Part shown: positions 45,969-57,330 of the stretch, piece after piece
Position numbering within the stretch: position 1 is the stretch's first letter
Layout of the letters: each line of letters begins with the position of its first letter
Origin: Sesamum alatum
Taxonomy: Eukaryota > Streptophyta > Magnoliopsida > Lamiales > Pedaliaceae
Length of the DNA: 64,000 nucleotides
Direction: 5' to 3'
Assembly (NCBI GenBank): GCA_034509735.1
Contig: JACGWO010000001.1
Coordinates: forward strand, 28,647,966 to 28,711,965
Notes under the pieces: generated by a model
The model's database searches: none
Told to the model about the DNA's origin: nothing
The model's input: the letters and a program-made list of their open reading frames with translations, nothing else
Program-made: the position numbers and the translations under genes

Positions 45969-46524
45969 TGATTCTTCTCTACGAATGTGGATTCAAGGGC
46001 TTGAAGCTTGTTCTTGAATCGGATGTGTAATCTCCCTCTTGATTTGTAGAAGGCGATCACGTACCACTTTGAAATTTTGTATCAAAGCATTGTAGTTGCA
46101 GAGCTTCATCATAGGAGAAAGCTTTGGACTTGCTCTTGCTAGATTTTTGCTTGTGTTGTATGTATCTTTTTCGTGAGGTTGAGGCCTTTATTTATAGGCA
46201 TGAGCTGGGCTTAGCAGCTTGGGCTCTTCCATAGGGCTTTATCACAATGGGCTTCGACATGGACTAGTCTTCCGATGGGCTCTATTTTTGAACATGTACC
46301 TGGCCCAATTTAGCCAACCCAAAATAATATATATATATATATATATATATTTTGAATTGATCCATAAAAATACATAAGACCCAAATTTAATATGGGCTTA
46401 TGAATTCAATTTCTTCATGACGATCCAAATTTATTATGGACTTTTATTTTGGAAACCCAATTGCTAGCCGATTTATTTTGGGCTTTAATTGATAATTTAT
46501 TCTAAAATATTTTTGACGTCAACA
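45969..46524 (-). repeat. 5' LTR of the Tat element
   Basis: 556 bases, longer than the left LTR by short blocks such as one near 46258-46280. A TA tract lies at about 46327-46351. On the minus strand it starts TGTTGACGTC, as does the 3' LTR. Confidence 0.88.
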
Positions 46525-48280
46525 GTAACAAATAGTTTATGTTCCTCTAAGATATTTAATAATTCTTTTCAAAGTATCTTATTATCTTTACTTGGATTAT
46601 GAGTCTACTTACTAAGTCTACCGATTGCGTATAAAATATTTGGTCTAGTCCTATTTGAAAAATATAACAATGATACTATAATCTCAGAATATTTCAATGG
46701 AGATGCAGGTTCACCTAATTTGTTGTTTAAATGTGTATTTGAATTAAATAGGGTAGAAACATACTTATAATCATAATAACTAAATTTCCTCAGAAAATTT
46801 TCAATTGCTTTAGAATGGTTTAATAAAATTTATTTTATAATTCTACTAACTTTCATACCCGAAATGAAATGTGCTTCTCCCAAATCTTTTATTTCAAAAC
46901 TATTTATTATATAACTTTTAATATTTTCTGTAATCTTTAAATTAGAATCGAGGATTAATGTCATCTACATGTAAGCATAATATCACATACTCACCATTTT
47001 CTTTGCAATATACACATTTGTCATGTTCATTTGACTTGAATCCATAACTTATAACCACCTCATCAAATTTTAATGCCATTGTTTGTGAGCTTTGTTTCAA
47101 ACCATATAAAGCTTTCACTAACTTACACACTTTATGTTTTTGTCCTTTAACCTTAAAAACCTTAAGGTTGTTCCATATAAATTTCTTCCTCTAAATCCCT
47201 ATTTTAAAATGCAGTTGTAACGTCCATTTGTTGAATCAAATAGCTTATATATAGATGCTTAATCCATTCTAGCAATAGGAGAATAAGTGTCAAATGATCT
47301 ATCCTTTCTTGTTGAATAAATCCTTTTGCTACTAATATTTCCTTATATTTGTCTATTGATCCATCAACTTTAATTTTTTGTTAAAGATCCTTCGACATCC
47401 TATTCGTATACTACCAAGAGGCAAAACAGAGAAAGCCCAAGTGTTATTTTGGATAATTGAATTGTATTCATCAATGATGGCTTCTTTCCAAAAAAGTGCA
47501 TTTATAGAAAATATTGGTTCATCATAAGCTTGTGGATCCCCTTCAACTAAAAATGCGATAAAATCATCTTCAAAGTTTTTTCGACCGTAGCTCTTTTACA
47601 TCTCCTTAATTTCATAGATTTTCCTTGCTTATTTTCTAACATCGCACTACTAGATGATTAAGCTCTAGAAGATTCAATTTTTGAAATGTACGACTCACTT
47701 TAAATTTTAGTCTTAAAAGGAAAAACATCTTCGAAGTATGTGGCATCGCTAGCCTCAATAATTGTATTGTTAGAGATTCCACTAACTTCAGAATTAAACA
47801 CTAAATATATATTTGCATTACAATTTTGCATGTATCCAATAAAGATAGCATCTATAGTTTTAGGACGTATTTTGTTTCTCTTGAATTCAGGTATAATTAC
47901 TTTCACTAGAAACTCCCACACACTTTAAGAAAATTTAGTCTAGGAGTCCTATTTTCCCATTACTCACAAGGTATTTTAGTATTATCTTTAACAATTAAGC
48001 TATTTAGTGTAATAAGCTAAAATATCTTTTCCCACAAATTTTCTGCTGTTCCCGAAGTTAACAACATTGCATTAAATATCCAACAAAGTCATATTTTCCT
48101 CTTAGCTAAGCCATTTGATTGTTGTGAATAAGAAGGTGTGAATATGTATTATACCATTATCTTCACAAAACTTTGACAACACTCCTGAAAAATATTCTTC
48201 TCCTCTATCAGACCTGAATATTAATCCTTTCTTTTATTGATTTTAAATTTCATATTTATAAACCTTAAACTTATGTAAAA
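46525..48280 (-). pseudogene. Relic of a Ty1/copia pol gene
   Basis: From right to left on the minus strand one can read integrase pieces (SGVLSKFCEDNG, a QQSNGLAKRK-like motif), an integrase C-terminal piece (KTIDAIFIGYMQNC), reverse transcriptase (VKALYGLKQSSQTMALKFDE, then CLHVDDIN in place of YVDD) and the start of RNase H (LKRIIKYLRGT). Stops and shifts are everywhere. The left end is cut at the Tat LTR and the right end at the LTR of element X, so gag and the element's own LTRs are missing. It is older than both neighbours. Confidence 0.8.
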
Positions 48281-48944
48281 TGTAACACTCCCTACAGTAC
48301 CACACCTAGTTACCACTAATTAATCTTCCATTTTCCTAATTTTAACTCATTCTATAACGTAATATAAATTTTATTCTATCAATATAACTAATATATATAC
48401 GACATGAGACAATAAACATCGCCAAAACCTTACATTTACTTCTCATTGATGTACATAACAAAAGTTAACCAACGTCCAACTGTCCAGAATTTTAAAACAA
48501 ATCCTACAACCCTGGGATGTTTAAGTTACATAGCCAAAACCTTCCACCTCCGATGTCACGGCTGACCCACCTATTCAGTGTCACGGCAAGACGACTCAAG
48601 ATCTAACGGTATTATTCCATTCAACCTATCTCCTGAAACGTGTGTGGCAAGGAATGAGCTGCCTACTCAATAAGTATAGCCTTTCAATCTATATACAAGT
48701 ATACGAGCAACCAATCAAGTATAAAGCAAGTATACAAACACAATCCAACATGGGGCATACATTACAAAAGATAAGAAATCACATAGCTACAATAAGATAT
48801 TAGCTAAAGACATAATAGAGGCAGTTTAGTTGTTTCCTTAGGGCCCTGCTTAACCAACCTGGAGTGCATCATTCAATGAGCTTAATCGGCTATCACCATC
48901 ATCATCTAAATCACAATACTCTTTCTTCCACTGTCTTTTCTTTT

Positions 48945-49070
48945 CTGATATCACACAGCACACATTTCGTGTTTATCTCATCCTCACTGATACCACACAA
49001 CACACAGCTCGTGTGTATCCCATCCTCACTGATATCACACAACACACAGTTCGTGTGTATCCCATCATCT
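48945..49070. repeat. Three 42-bp tandem units in the X LTR
   Basis: Units start at 48945, 48987 and 49029, each ctgata(t/c)cacacarcacaca followed by (t)tcgtgt and a catc-rich end. The same three units are at 63283, 63325 and 63367 in the other LTR. Each unit has an acaca...tgtgt inverted pair. Confidence 0.88.
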
Positions 49071-49507
49071 CCATTGATCAATGACACCACACAGCTCATC
49101 ATCATCGATCGTATCATTTTAAGCCATTGAGTATGCTCCCCAGTTAGTTAAGTCATCGTTTCATTTTAATCTCCAACATCAACATCATTAACTTCCTTAT
49201 TCAAATTCATTTAATAATTATTCTTTCGTCAGTACCTTTCCTATTGATTTCATACCACAATCAATTATACAACCACACAATCATTCAGCCAATCCGTGTA
49301 GCACAATCAAACTTTAGCACATAGTTTACAATTCCACAGTTATAAAGATAATCTTAATCATAATCGACATCCATGATCAAGTATATAAACAATTCATATT
49401 TTATCCATATAAATATATCTATATATATATATATCCAACATTCAATATATAATACTCATATAAGCATATAAGTATTTACTTCTAAAATCCAACAATTAAT
49501 ATTTATA

Positions 49508-49510
<3 letters not shown>

Positions 49511-49553
<43 letters not shown>
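49511..49553. repeat. TA microsatellite
   Basis: Alternating AT of about 43 bases within the X LTR; much shorter in the other LTR. Confidence 0.9.
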
Positions 49554-49554
<1 letters not shown>

Positions 49555-50402
49555 CCAATTAGCTATACTTACCTCAAATCTCAAAATTGGTCTGCCAACA
49601 CGAAGAGCTGCTCAACCCTCCACTCTATTGTCACGTCCTATAGTAAATTATAATTTATACGATCAATACCTCATAAATATCTTAAATTCTAATTAAGATA
49701 TTATATAATATTTACATAGTTCTATTTATATTGGAATTCAACCCCCCCGTTCCATTTTATTTTAAATAACTTAACTTTCTACACTTCTTAGGTACTTTTA
49801 ATTTATCAACAAACTCATACAAATTTCATTTTATAAAACCCTCATACCATTATAACTACCGGTGTTAATAACATTTCTAACTTAAATTATTATAAAACTC
49901 TTATATTTCCTTCAATAACTTTTCAATAATATTTCTATTAATTCCTATCAATTCCTCGCTATTATATAATATGATTAAACACCAATATATATGTAGATAT
50001 AATTAAGTATTTAGTCAATACGCCCGATGAAATTGAATACATTAACTACAGTAGTGATTAAATCTAGCAAATCTAGTAATTTAGTTACCCAATTATTGCA
50101 ATCTTAAATCAAATGTGATATTTAATTCAACACTACTTTAACTAGTCAAACTCATAAAATTTTCCGATTACATAGTAAATCGGTCAATATAAACTACATT
50201 TAGTAAATGAACTAATTACATCATATAATTATATAAATTAATAAAACTTAAAATCTAAAAAAAGTATTGTCATACCTTCGTCTTCCCGAGAGAGAGAGAT
50301 AGAGTGATTGAAATGTTGAAGAATATGTGTGTTTGCAAAATGATTTCTTTTTATATTTATTAAACAAATTGGTGAGGTGGTGGGGTGACTCCCACCCCAC
50401 TT

Positions 50403-50445
<43 letters not shown>

Positions 50446-50688
50446 TATTATAATCTATTATTATTATATATATATATTTTATAATTAATATAATTCGCTC
50501 CCAAATTTTATAATGAGTTCCAATTTACTCCGTTCAAGTTTTATCATATTCCAATTTCAACCTATAATTTATTAATAATTAAATCAAAATTTTCTTAATA
50601 ATTACTAATTAAACTCTCAATTATTTATAAAATCCTTTGAACGTCAAAATTCTCCCCTCTTAATAAAAATTTCATCTTTGAAATTTGA

Positions 50689-51215
50689 CTAACTTACCCG
50701 TTTAATTGAATAATAGGGATATTTGTCTCTCATATGCTCCTCTACTTCCCAAGTTGCCTCTCTCGGAGAATGATGACTCCAATTCACTTTCACCATTGGT
50801 ATCTCCTTATTTCTCAATTTTCTTACACTTCTGTCTAAAATCTCCGTTGGCTCTTCCACATATGTCAACTCCTCGGAAATCTCTATCTCTGGTTCATGGA
50901 TGACGTGGTTAGGGTCTGATTGATATCGTCATAGCATCGAAACATGCAAAAATCATGTATCCGTGACAACTATGGTGGTAATGCTAGTCGATACGCTAGT
51001 GGCCCAATTCTTTCAATAATTTCATACGGTCCAATATATCTCGGGCTCAACTTCCCTTGCTTGCCAAATCTCAAGATCCCCTTCCATTGAGCTACCTTCA
51101 GAAAAATCTTATCACCTATTTCATATTCCATCTCCCTTTGGTGTTTATCTGCATAACTTTTCTGTCGATCTTGAGCTGCTTTCAGACACTTTTTCACTAT
51201 CTGCATCTTTTCCAC
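50689..51215 (-). pseudogene. Chromovirus X integrase C-terminus and chromodomain
   Basis: The integrase tail reads DRQKSYADKHQREMEYEIGD and GKLSPRYIGPYEIIERIG. After a disrupted stretch near 50960, the chromodomain reads EILDRSVRKLRNKEIPMV and HHSPREATWEVEEHM, ending with a stop at 50689-50691. Chromodomains in chromoviruses are thought to steer integration to certain chromatin. This identifies element X as a chromovirus. Confidence 0.87.
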
Positions 51216-52061
51216 CGTTTTCTTGCACTAATTCCCGACCTTCCAGCTGTCGTGATCCCTCCATATCCCAACATTACTGGACTGCGACATCTCCTTCCAT
51301 ATAAAACTTCGCACGGTGCCATACCATTACTCCATCAAAGGTAGGTGATTATCCCAGTTGCCCTTAAACTCCATTGTACAAGCCCTCATCATATCTTCCA
51401 GGGTCTGAATTGTTCTTTGTGACTGCCCGTCTGACTGAGGATGAAATGCATTATTGAAATGTAAATTTGTGCCCAATGCCCTTTGTAAACTTCCCCAAAA
51501 ATGTGAGGTGAATCGAGGATCTCTGTCTGACACAATAGATACAGGCACACCATGTAATCTCACGATTTCGGAAACATACAAGTCGGATAACATATCCAGA
51601 GAATCACCTAGTTGTATCGGCAAGAAATGTGCTGATTTCGTCAGTCTATCTACAATTACCCAAATAGCATCATGCTTCCTGAGTGTACGTGGCAATCCTA
51701 CAACAAAATCCATAGTAATCTTTTCCCACTTCCATTCTGGTATGGATAAAGGTCGAAGTTTACCTACTGGCGCCTGATGTTCTGCTTTTACCTGTTGACA
51801 TGTCATACATTTGGCCACAAACTCTGCCACATCCTTTTTCATTGTCTGCCACTAGTAGTACGGTCTTAAATTCCGATACATCTTTGTAGTACCAGGATGC
51901 ATGGAATATGGTGCATTATAAGCTTCTCGCAAGATCTCCCCTCGTAACCCATCTACATCGGGTACACAAATTTGTTCCCCGTTCACTATCACTCCATCAG
52001 CTCTTATCGAAAAATTTGACTTCTTACCGTGTTTCATTTTCTCCAGCATCGGTAATAACAA
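51216..52061 (-). pseudogene. Chromovirus X integrase core
   Basis: The zinc region shows [15 protein letters not shown], an in-frame stop, then CMTCQQVK. The catalytic core has KITMDFVVGLP (first Asp) and VSDRDPRFTSHFW (second Asp). The third position reads SDGQSQRTIQTLEDM, where the family has SER, so the catalytic Glu is Gln. The enzyme is therefore dead twice over. Upstream it follows RNase H. Confidence 0.88.
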
Positions 52062-52073
52062 AAGGTCCCAAGT

Positions 52074-52838
52074 CTATGCTTCTTTGATTTGATCCACAAA
52101 GTCTTGCTTAAGTTGCAAGGCTGCCAACAATCCTGCCATCTGATCAACTTCGAATTTCGCATTCATATATCTCATTTCCAGCAACAATGTCAGATCATGA
52201 CTTCCCAAACTGGCTAATGTACTTGAGCTCTTTCTACTCAAAGCATCTGCTACCACGTTTGTCTTCCCTAGATGATAACCGATAGTGCAGTCATAATCTT
52301 TCAGCAGTTCTATCCATCTCCTTTGTTTTAAATTAAGTTCCTTTTGCATCAAAATATACTTCAAACTCTTATGCTAAGTGAAAATCTAAATTTTTTCTCC
52401 ATACAAATAATGTCTCCATATTTTTAATGCATGCACAATCGCGGCCCACTCCAAATCATGTGTGGGATAATTCAACTCATGAGTCATCAACTAACAAGAT
52501 GCATAGGCAATTACTTTTCAGTTCTGCATTAATACACAACCCAAACCCTGCTTTGAAGCATCCGTGTACACTACATATCCACCACTACCAAATGGCAAAA
52601 CCAAAATCGGTTGGCACTGTTCAGTCCACTGAAATACTAATCCCTTCCTCAGTAACTTTGTCAAAGGACCGGGAATTATGGAGAAGCCCTCGACGAATCT
52701 CCTATAATACCCTACTAATCCCAAGACACTTCGAACTTCAGTCGCATTCTTCGGTACTCTCCATTCCACAATAGCTTTCACTTTTGAAGGGTCGGGCATA
52801 ACCCCATCACCCGATATCACATGGCCGAAGAAAACCAC
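52074..52838 (-). pseudogene. Chromovirus X reverse transcriptase end and RNase H
   Basis: It starts right after the plastid insert: [19 protein letters not shown], then [16 protein letters not shown]. It passes to RNase H with [20 protein letters not shown] (Asp of RNase H). A short deletion before PILVLPFG has joined it to the reverse transcriptase end. After stops near 52370-52500 comes [20 protein letters not shown] and [10 protein letters not shown]. It is non-functional. Confidence 0.87.
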
Positions 52839-52859
52839 TGTATTTATCCAGAATTCACA

Positions 52860-53057
52860 GTTCTAAGAAGAAATATTTGAATATAAATCTCATCGATATC
52901 ATCGATCTCATACCAAATCTCATCAATCGAATCACTTTTTTGAGAAATACGAGACATCTAAGTCATACAAGTAAAGAGATCTATTCATTGATAAGAAAAA
53001 GAAAAAAACGTGAATGAGGATTGGATTGATGATAAAATAGAATCCTGGGTCGTGAAT
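52860..53057 (+). other. ycf2: Plastid ycf2 fragment inserted in X reverse transcriptase
   Basis: About 198 bases. The plus strand reads [19 protein letters not shown] and, after an extra [16 protein letters not shown]. Both are parts of the plastid Ycf2 protein as I know it, in the right order. The insert splits the reverse transcriptase between LSK and CEFW without loss of more than a base or so. No target duplication is evident. It is a nuclear copy of plastid DNA, captured after X had inserted, most likely during break repair. It is not expressed as Ycf2. Confidence 0.85.
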
Positions 53058-53817
53058 TTGCTTAGTTTAGCATACAACTCTTTCTCCTTCAAGATCCGTA
53101 ACACCATCCTCAAATGTTGTTCATGCTCATCTCGGCTCCTCGAGTACACCAAAATATCATATATAAAATAATAACAAACTGATCCAGGTACTCATGGAAT
53201 GTACGATTCATCAATATCATAAACGCGGTCGGTGCATTTGTTAACCCAAATGGCATTACAAGAACTCATGGTGATCATAACGTGTGCGAAAAGCCATTTT
53301 TGGTATGTCATTTTCTGCTATCCTCAACTGCCAATATCCAGACCTCAAGTCGATCTTTGAAAATGTTGTAGCCCCCTTTCAGTTGGTCCAGTAAGTCATC
53401 ATTCCTCGGCAAAGGATATTTATTCTTCACTATCACCCTATTCAACTGGCGGTAGTCGACACACAATCTCAAACTACCATCTTTCTTCTTCACAAATAGC
53501 ACTGGTGCTCCCCACGGTGAAGTACTCGGTCTGATAAATCCTTTCTCCAACAATTCTTGTATTTGTTTCTTAAGTTCTTGCAATTCCACTAGGGCCATTC
53601 TATACGGTGTAATAGAAATTGGGGCAACTCCTGGAAGAGTTTCTATCGTAAAGTCCACTTCCCTATGTGGTGGTAAACCTGGTAAGTCATCAGGGAACAC
53701 TTCAGGAAAATCTCTCACTACAGGAGTTTCCTCGAACGTAAGATTAACCTTCTCTGCATCTACCACATGAGCTAGGTATGCCTCACATCCTTCTAGCATT
53801 AATCGTCTTGCCTCCAT
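53058..53817 (-). pseudogene. Chromovirus X reverse transcriptase, front part
   Basis: It begins with [20 protein letters not shown] and continues [20 protein letters not shown], the region between protease and reverse transcriptase. Reverse transcriptase follows with [20 protein letters not shown] and [11 protein letters not shown]. Near 53300 it is frameshifted and loses the first catalytic Asp region in readable form ([17 protein letters not shown]). Further text to the ycf2 insert shows [11 protein letters not shown] and the [12 protein letters not shown] end in other frames. Confidence 0.87.
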
Positions 53818-53825
53818 GGCTGATA

Positions 53826-54251
53826 TTACACAAATTGCACTACCTGTCGCTCCCCCACGAATACTACTTTTGGCTGGCCGGAAGATTCAATCGTTACTTC
53901 CTTTTTATAACAATCAACCACTGGTTTATGTTGTGCTAGCCAATCCATCCCTAAATTTACATCAAACTCCTTCAAATTCATCACTACGAGATCCACATAC
54001 AAATTTACATCTCCAATCCTCACTAAACTCCCCTTCCTAACACTATCCACTACCACACCCCCTTCCACAGGTAAATAAACCATCAAATTATATCCCAAAG
54101 GACTATTATCACCTGGTATTTTTGATGCAAATTCTGATGATATATATGAATGCGTAGAGCCAAGATCAATCAAAACATAAGCCTCAACATCAAATAACAA
54201 AATCGTACCTGATATCATGTCATTCGAAGCTGGAGCTTCCTCTCTGGTCAT
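53826..54251 (-). pseudogene. Chromovirus X protease
   Basis: The frame shows AYVLIDLGSTHSYISSEFA, with the catalytic D-x-G-S/T motif as D-L-G-S. It ends NLGMDWLAQHKPVVDCYKKE, a usual protease-region motif of Ty3/gypsy chromoviruses. This stretch of about 140 codons is open but isolated. Confidence 0.85.
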
Positions 54252-54750
54252 GTTATATATTCTTGCTTTGATCTGTCTCTGAGTGACTTGTGCTCCGGAC
54301 CCCCATCCATAGTGTGGTCACCATCTGTGTTACTAGTGCCTCTACCCCTACCTCTGCCTCTGTCTCTCTCAACTCCTCGACCACTACTCCCAATACTGAT
54401 TTGACTTTGGGTCCCTCTGGACGCACTTCCACCTAAACTCGTGGTTTGACTAGGACAATCCCTAGATATGTGTCCTCTACCTCCGCAGTTATAACAAATC
54501 CTGGGAATAGCATTTGGTCCCCAACATTGTCCCACATGTCGCCTCCCACAAGAACAACTCGAAGTGAAACCTGACCCCTTGCTGTAACTCTGTCCAGCTC
54601 CCCTACCTGATCCAATAGAAAGCATAGTAAACGAACTACGCTTGATCGAACCTCTATTGAAGCCCATTGGTCCACTGAACCTCGGCCCACTACTTCCCCG
54701 AAAAGCAGGACCACCACGCGAAAAGTTCCCTCCTCCTGCAGAAAATGAAC
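54248..54750 (-). pseudogene. Chromovirus X gag, C-terminal part with zinc knuckle
   Basis: It reads ICYNCGGRGHISRDCPSQ, a complete CX2CX4HX4C zinc knuckle, followed by a Gly/Arg-rich tail. The upstream side ends at the insertion of element Y. The matching N-terminal part lies at 62251-62533. Confidence 0.85.
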
Positions 54751-54751
54751 G

Positions 54752-57225
54752 TGTTACGCCCTCGAAATTTTTATATAGAATTATGAATTATTAGTATTAT
54801 AAAATGGATGAATGTTGTGTTGATTTATTTAATATTTGAGGCTTGATTAGAAATTCTATGATAGGATATATCCTTTGAAATACTTGAAATTTGAAGCAAT
54901 AGAAAGTTTTTGAGGGTTTAATTAGAAATACTTGTAAAGATATTACTACACTAGAAAACAAAACAAGTACCTTATCAACATGTCTTTAATATAATATTTA
55001 TATATACCTACTTATCTATACACCTACATATCTAAACTCATATATAGACACTTATATAAATATATATAGATAAATATTAGCTTGAAAAGCATGTAGAATG
55101 GTGTAGAATCAGGAAGAAAACAAAAAGAAAGAGGGGGAGGCGGTGGAGAGAAAGAGAATGAGAGAAAGAGAGAAGAAGAAGAAAGAAGAAGAAGAAGAAG
55201 AAAGAAGAAGAAGAAGAAAAGAATTGGTGGTTCCTCCATATTCATCAATCTTAGGAAGTCTCACACTGATTTGGTAAGTATTTTTATCTCTAAGTTGCTC
55301 AAATTCCAGTTTGAGCTAGGATGAAGGCTGAAATCCAAGAAACGAATGATTAAGTTAACTGCATGGTAACAGAGTAAAATATGTCCGAAAAGTCTCAGTT
55401 TTTCGGGAAAATCTCGAGTTTTATTGGTCCAAAATTGTTGATTTTTGTGTCTATATGATGTCCTTTATAACTTTCTAGTTTTGAGACGAAGCTAAATCCT
55501 TCGTTTTAATAGGTAAAAATAGGAAAATATTCTGTTGCCCTGATTCTGCGGGAAATCAGACATGGTGTGCTAAAAACCTTATAACTTGAGATATAAAGGT
55601 TGAAATTGTTCTATTCTTACTTATAATCAAACTAGACAAATATTATATTATACTTTGTAAATATCATAATTTATGAATGAGTATATGAGTATTTGGATAA
55701 TTGTAAAGTAGAGATTATGGATCTGTGACAGTACAGGACAAGTTGTATTAAAACCTGAATAACTCATTATATACTCATCCAATTCGTATGATTCTTGTTG
55801 AAAATGAAATTAGAGACAAATGAGAATAATTTTAGTAAAATTCATACTGATATCATCTATAAGTTGGTCTGTAGAAAACTTTTAAGATAGGATAGAAGTG
55901 TTGTCAATTCTGTTTAGAAGAGATTGATTGATATGGACATAAGTAGTCATCTTTTGATTTCTATTGTTGAATCTGTTTATACTAAATAAATATATTTAGA
56001 TTATTCTTAGGAGCTAGATCCATTGGGAAAAACTCACACCATGAATTAAGTCCATCGGCGATCGGTACATTTTGTAAGTAGATGATTAGCAGCGTCTATG
56101 TATGCTACTACTGATCATTTTGATAATATCTATATGTAAGTCTATGATTGTGCTCCTAATAACCTATGCAGATGTTAGAATTGATGGATTAGTTTGAGTT
56201 GAATGCTTAGTTCGTGGAAGAAAGGTAAGTAGACGATTGGAGTCATCTAAATGCACTCTATCTATGTCTTGGTATTACCTTGATGTATGAACGGTGATGG
56301 AGATGAATTTCTGTGATGGTATGATTGATTGATGCTTTACTATTGAATGATGATGTGGTGGAAATGAGACAAGAAAGTGTATGTTTCATGCTCCATGAGT
56401 TTTATTGACACTCGTAAATGAATGTGTGATGCTATGTTGTCTTGTGTGACAAGCCGCTTACAAGAACTGGGGAATGAGGGAGTTCAGAAACCGAGTGTAA
56501 TTATTATGTGGATACCCCTTGGTGATCTAAACTAGCCTGTGTGGCAAAACGAGCCTGTGTGGCAAACGAGCCTATGTGGCATACCAAGGGGGATTCACTT
56601 AACGTAATGCGATGATTGGTGAGATTTAATTGATGGAGAAATACACTATATCACTTTCTTGTAAGCAGACTAGGTATTAACGTGTTTGATTATCTTTCTA
56701 TGAGTTGCATACTGGTGAATAAATTGGAAATGCTGGAATTGATATATTGATTGTTTTATATATGATGTGCTAATGTTTGGTTTACATTAACCCAAATTAC
56801 ATGTATAGATTGTGCCGGTTGTCTACTTATTAAGTTGCAGGCTCACTACTCTGCAAACATTTTTAGGTGTAGATTCTGGTTGTGTTTGCTCTTGAGGACT
56901 AGATCAACATTGTAAAATTCAAGTTAGGTCGGGCCAGTATGCAGTGTTCTCCTCATAAGTCAATAAGATAGAAGTCATAGATTTTGAGTCTGTTAACAAT
57001 ATAATAAAAGTGAAGACGGCTTGTGAACAGATTATAATAGTCTACGCTGCAATATGTGAAAGAGACATGTATAAGTGTTGTGGATGAGGAACTACTTTGC
57101 TAATTATGTTGATAGCGCATGTTATATATTCAACTGTGAACTGCTTCACGTTATCTATAAAAGTAATGTTGTTAATGTGTAATCGTTAAGTAGTAATAAA
57201 TAGTATTATCGTTGGGGGTGTGACA
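54752..57225 (+). repeat. 5' LTR of chromovirus Y
   Basis: 2474 bases. A GAA/AGA-rich purine tract lies at 55110-55220, and three short units with gcctgtgtggcaaa are at about 56534-56585. The GA-rich tract recurs in the other LTR at 61196-61296. Confidence 0.87.
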
Positions 57226-57230
57226 TTTAG

Positions 57231-57245
57231 TGGTATCAGAGCAGG
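57231..57245 (+). other. Primer binding site of Y, initiator tRNA-Met
   Basis: TGGTATCAGAGCAGG, five bases after the LTR end. Confidence 0.92.
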
Positions 57246-57330
57246 GATTACATTCTCTGGGATGTTTGTGAAGAGTCATACTAGTGAATAGATAGAAATT
57301 ATACCATGATTTTGATTACATGTGTTTATA

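Larger units (their letters stand above)
34371..46524 (-). mobile_element. Ty3/gypsy element of Tat type with antisense PMD gene
   Basis: About 12.2 kb with short LTRs (34371-34851 and 45969-46524; TGATTC to TCAACA on the plus strand). On the minus strand the order is gag, protease, reverse transcriptase, RNase H, a second RNase H, integrase. The second RNase H before integrase marks the Tat lineage. Minus-strand GAAATGGGGGCATC before the left LTR is the polypurine tract. No primer site is recognised beside the right LTR. Between integrase and the 3' LTR lies a plus-strand PMD gene. Flanks gtcac and gtaac could be a target duplication with one mismatch if the LTR includes one more base; this is weak. 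Confidence 0.88.
48281..50646 (-). repeat. 3' LTR of chromovirus X
   Basis: About 2366 bases, starting TGTAACACTCC on the plus strand and ending near cgtca. It contains three 42-bp tandem units, several TA microsatellites and a CT/TA tract near 50402-50442. The right boundary is good to a few bases only. Confidence 0.82.

Noticed and set aside
48945..49070. Regular repeats that could suggest a CRISPR array
   Set aside because: Units are adjoining 42-mers without unique spacers, in an LTR of a plant retrotransposon.
55024..55248. Ser/Phe/Leu-rich frame on the minus strand, with a match at 61162-61413
   Set aside because: Produced by the GAA-rich purine tract in the Y LTRs; low complexity.
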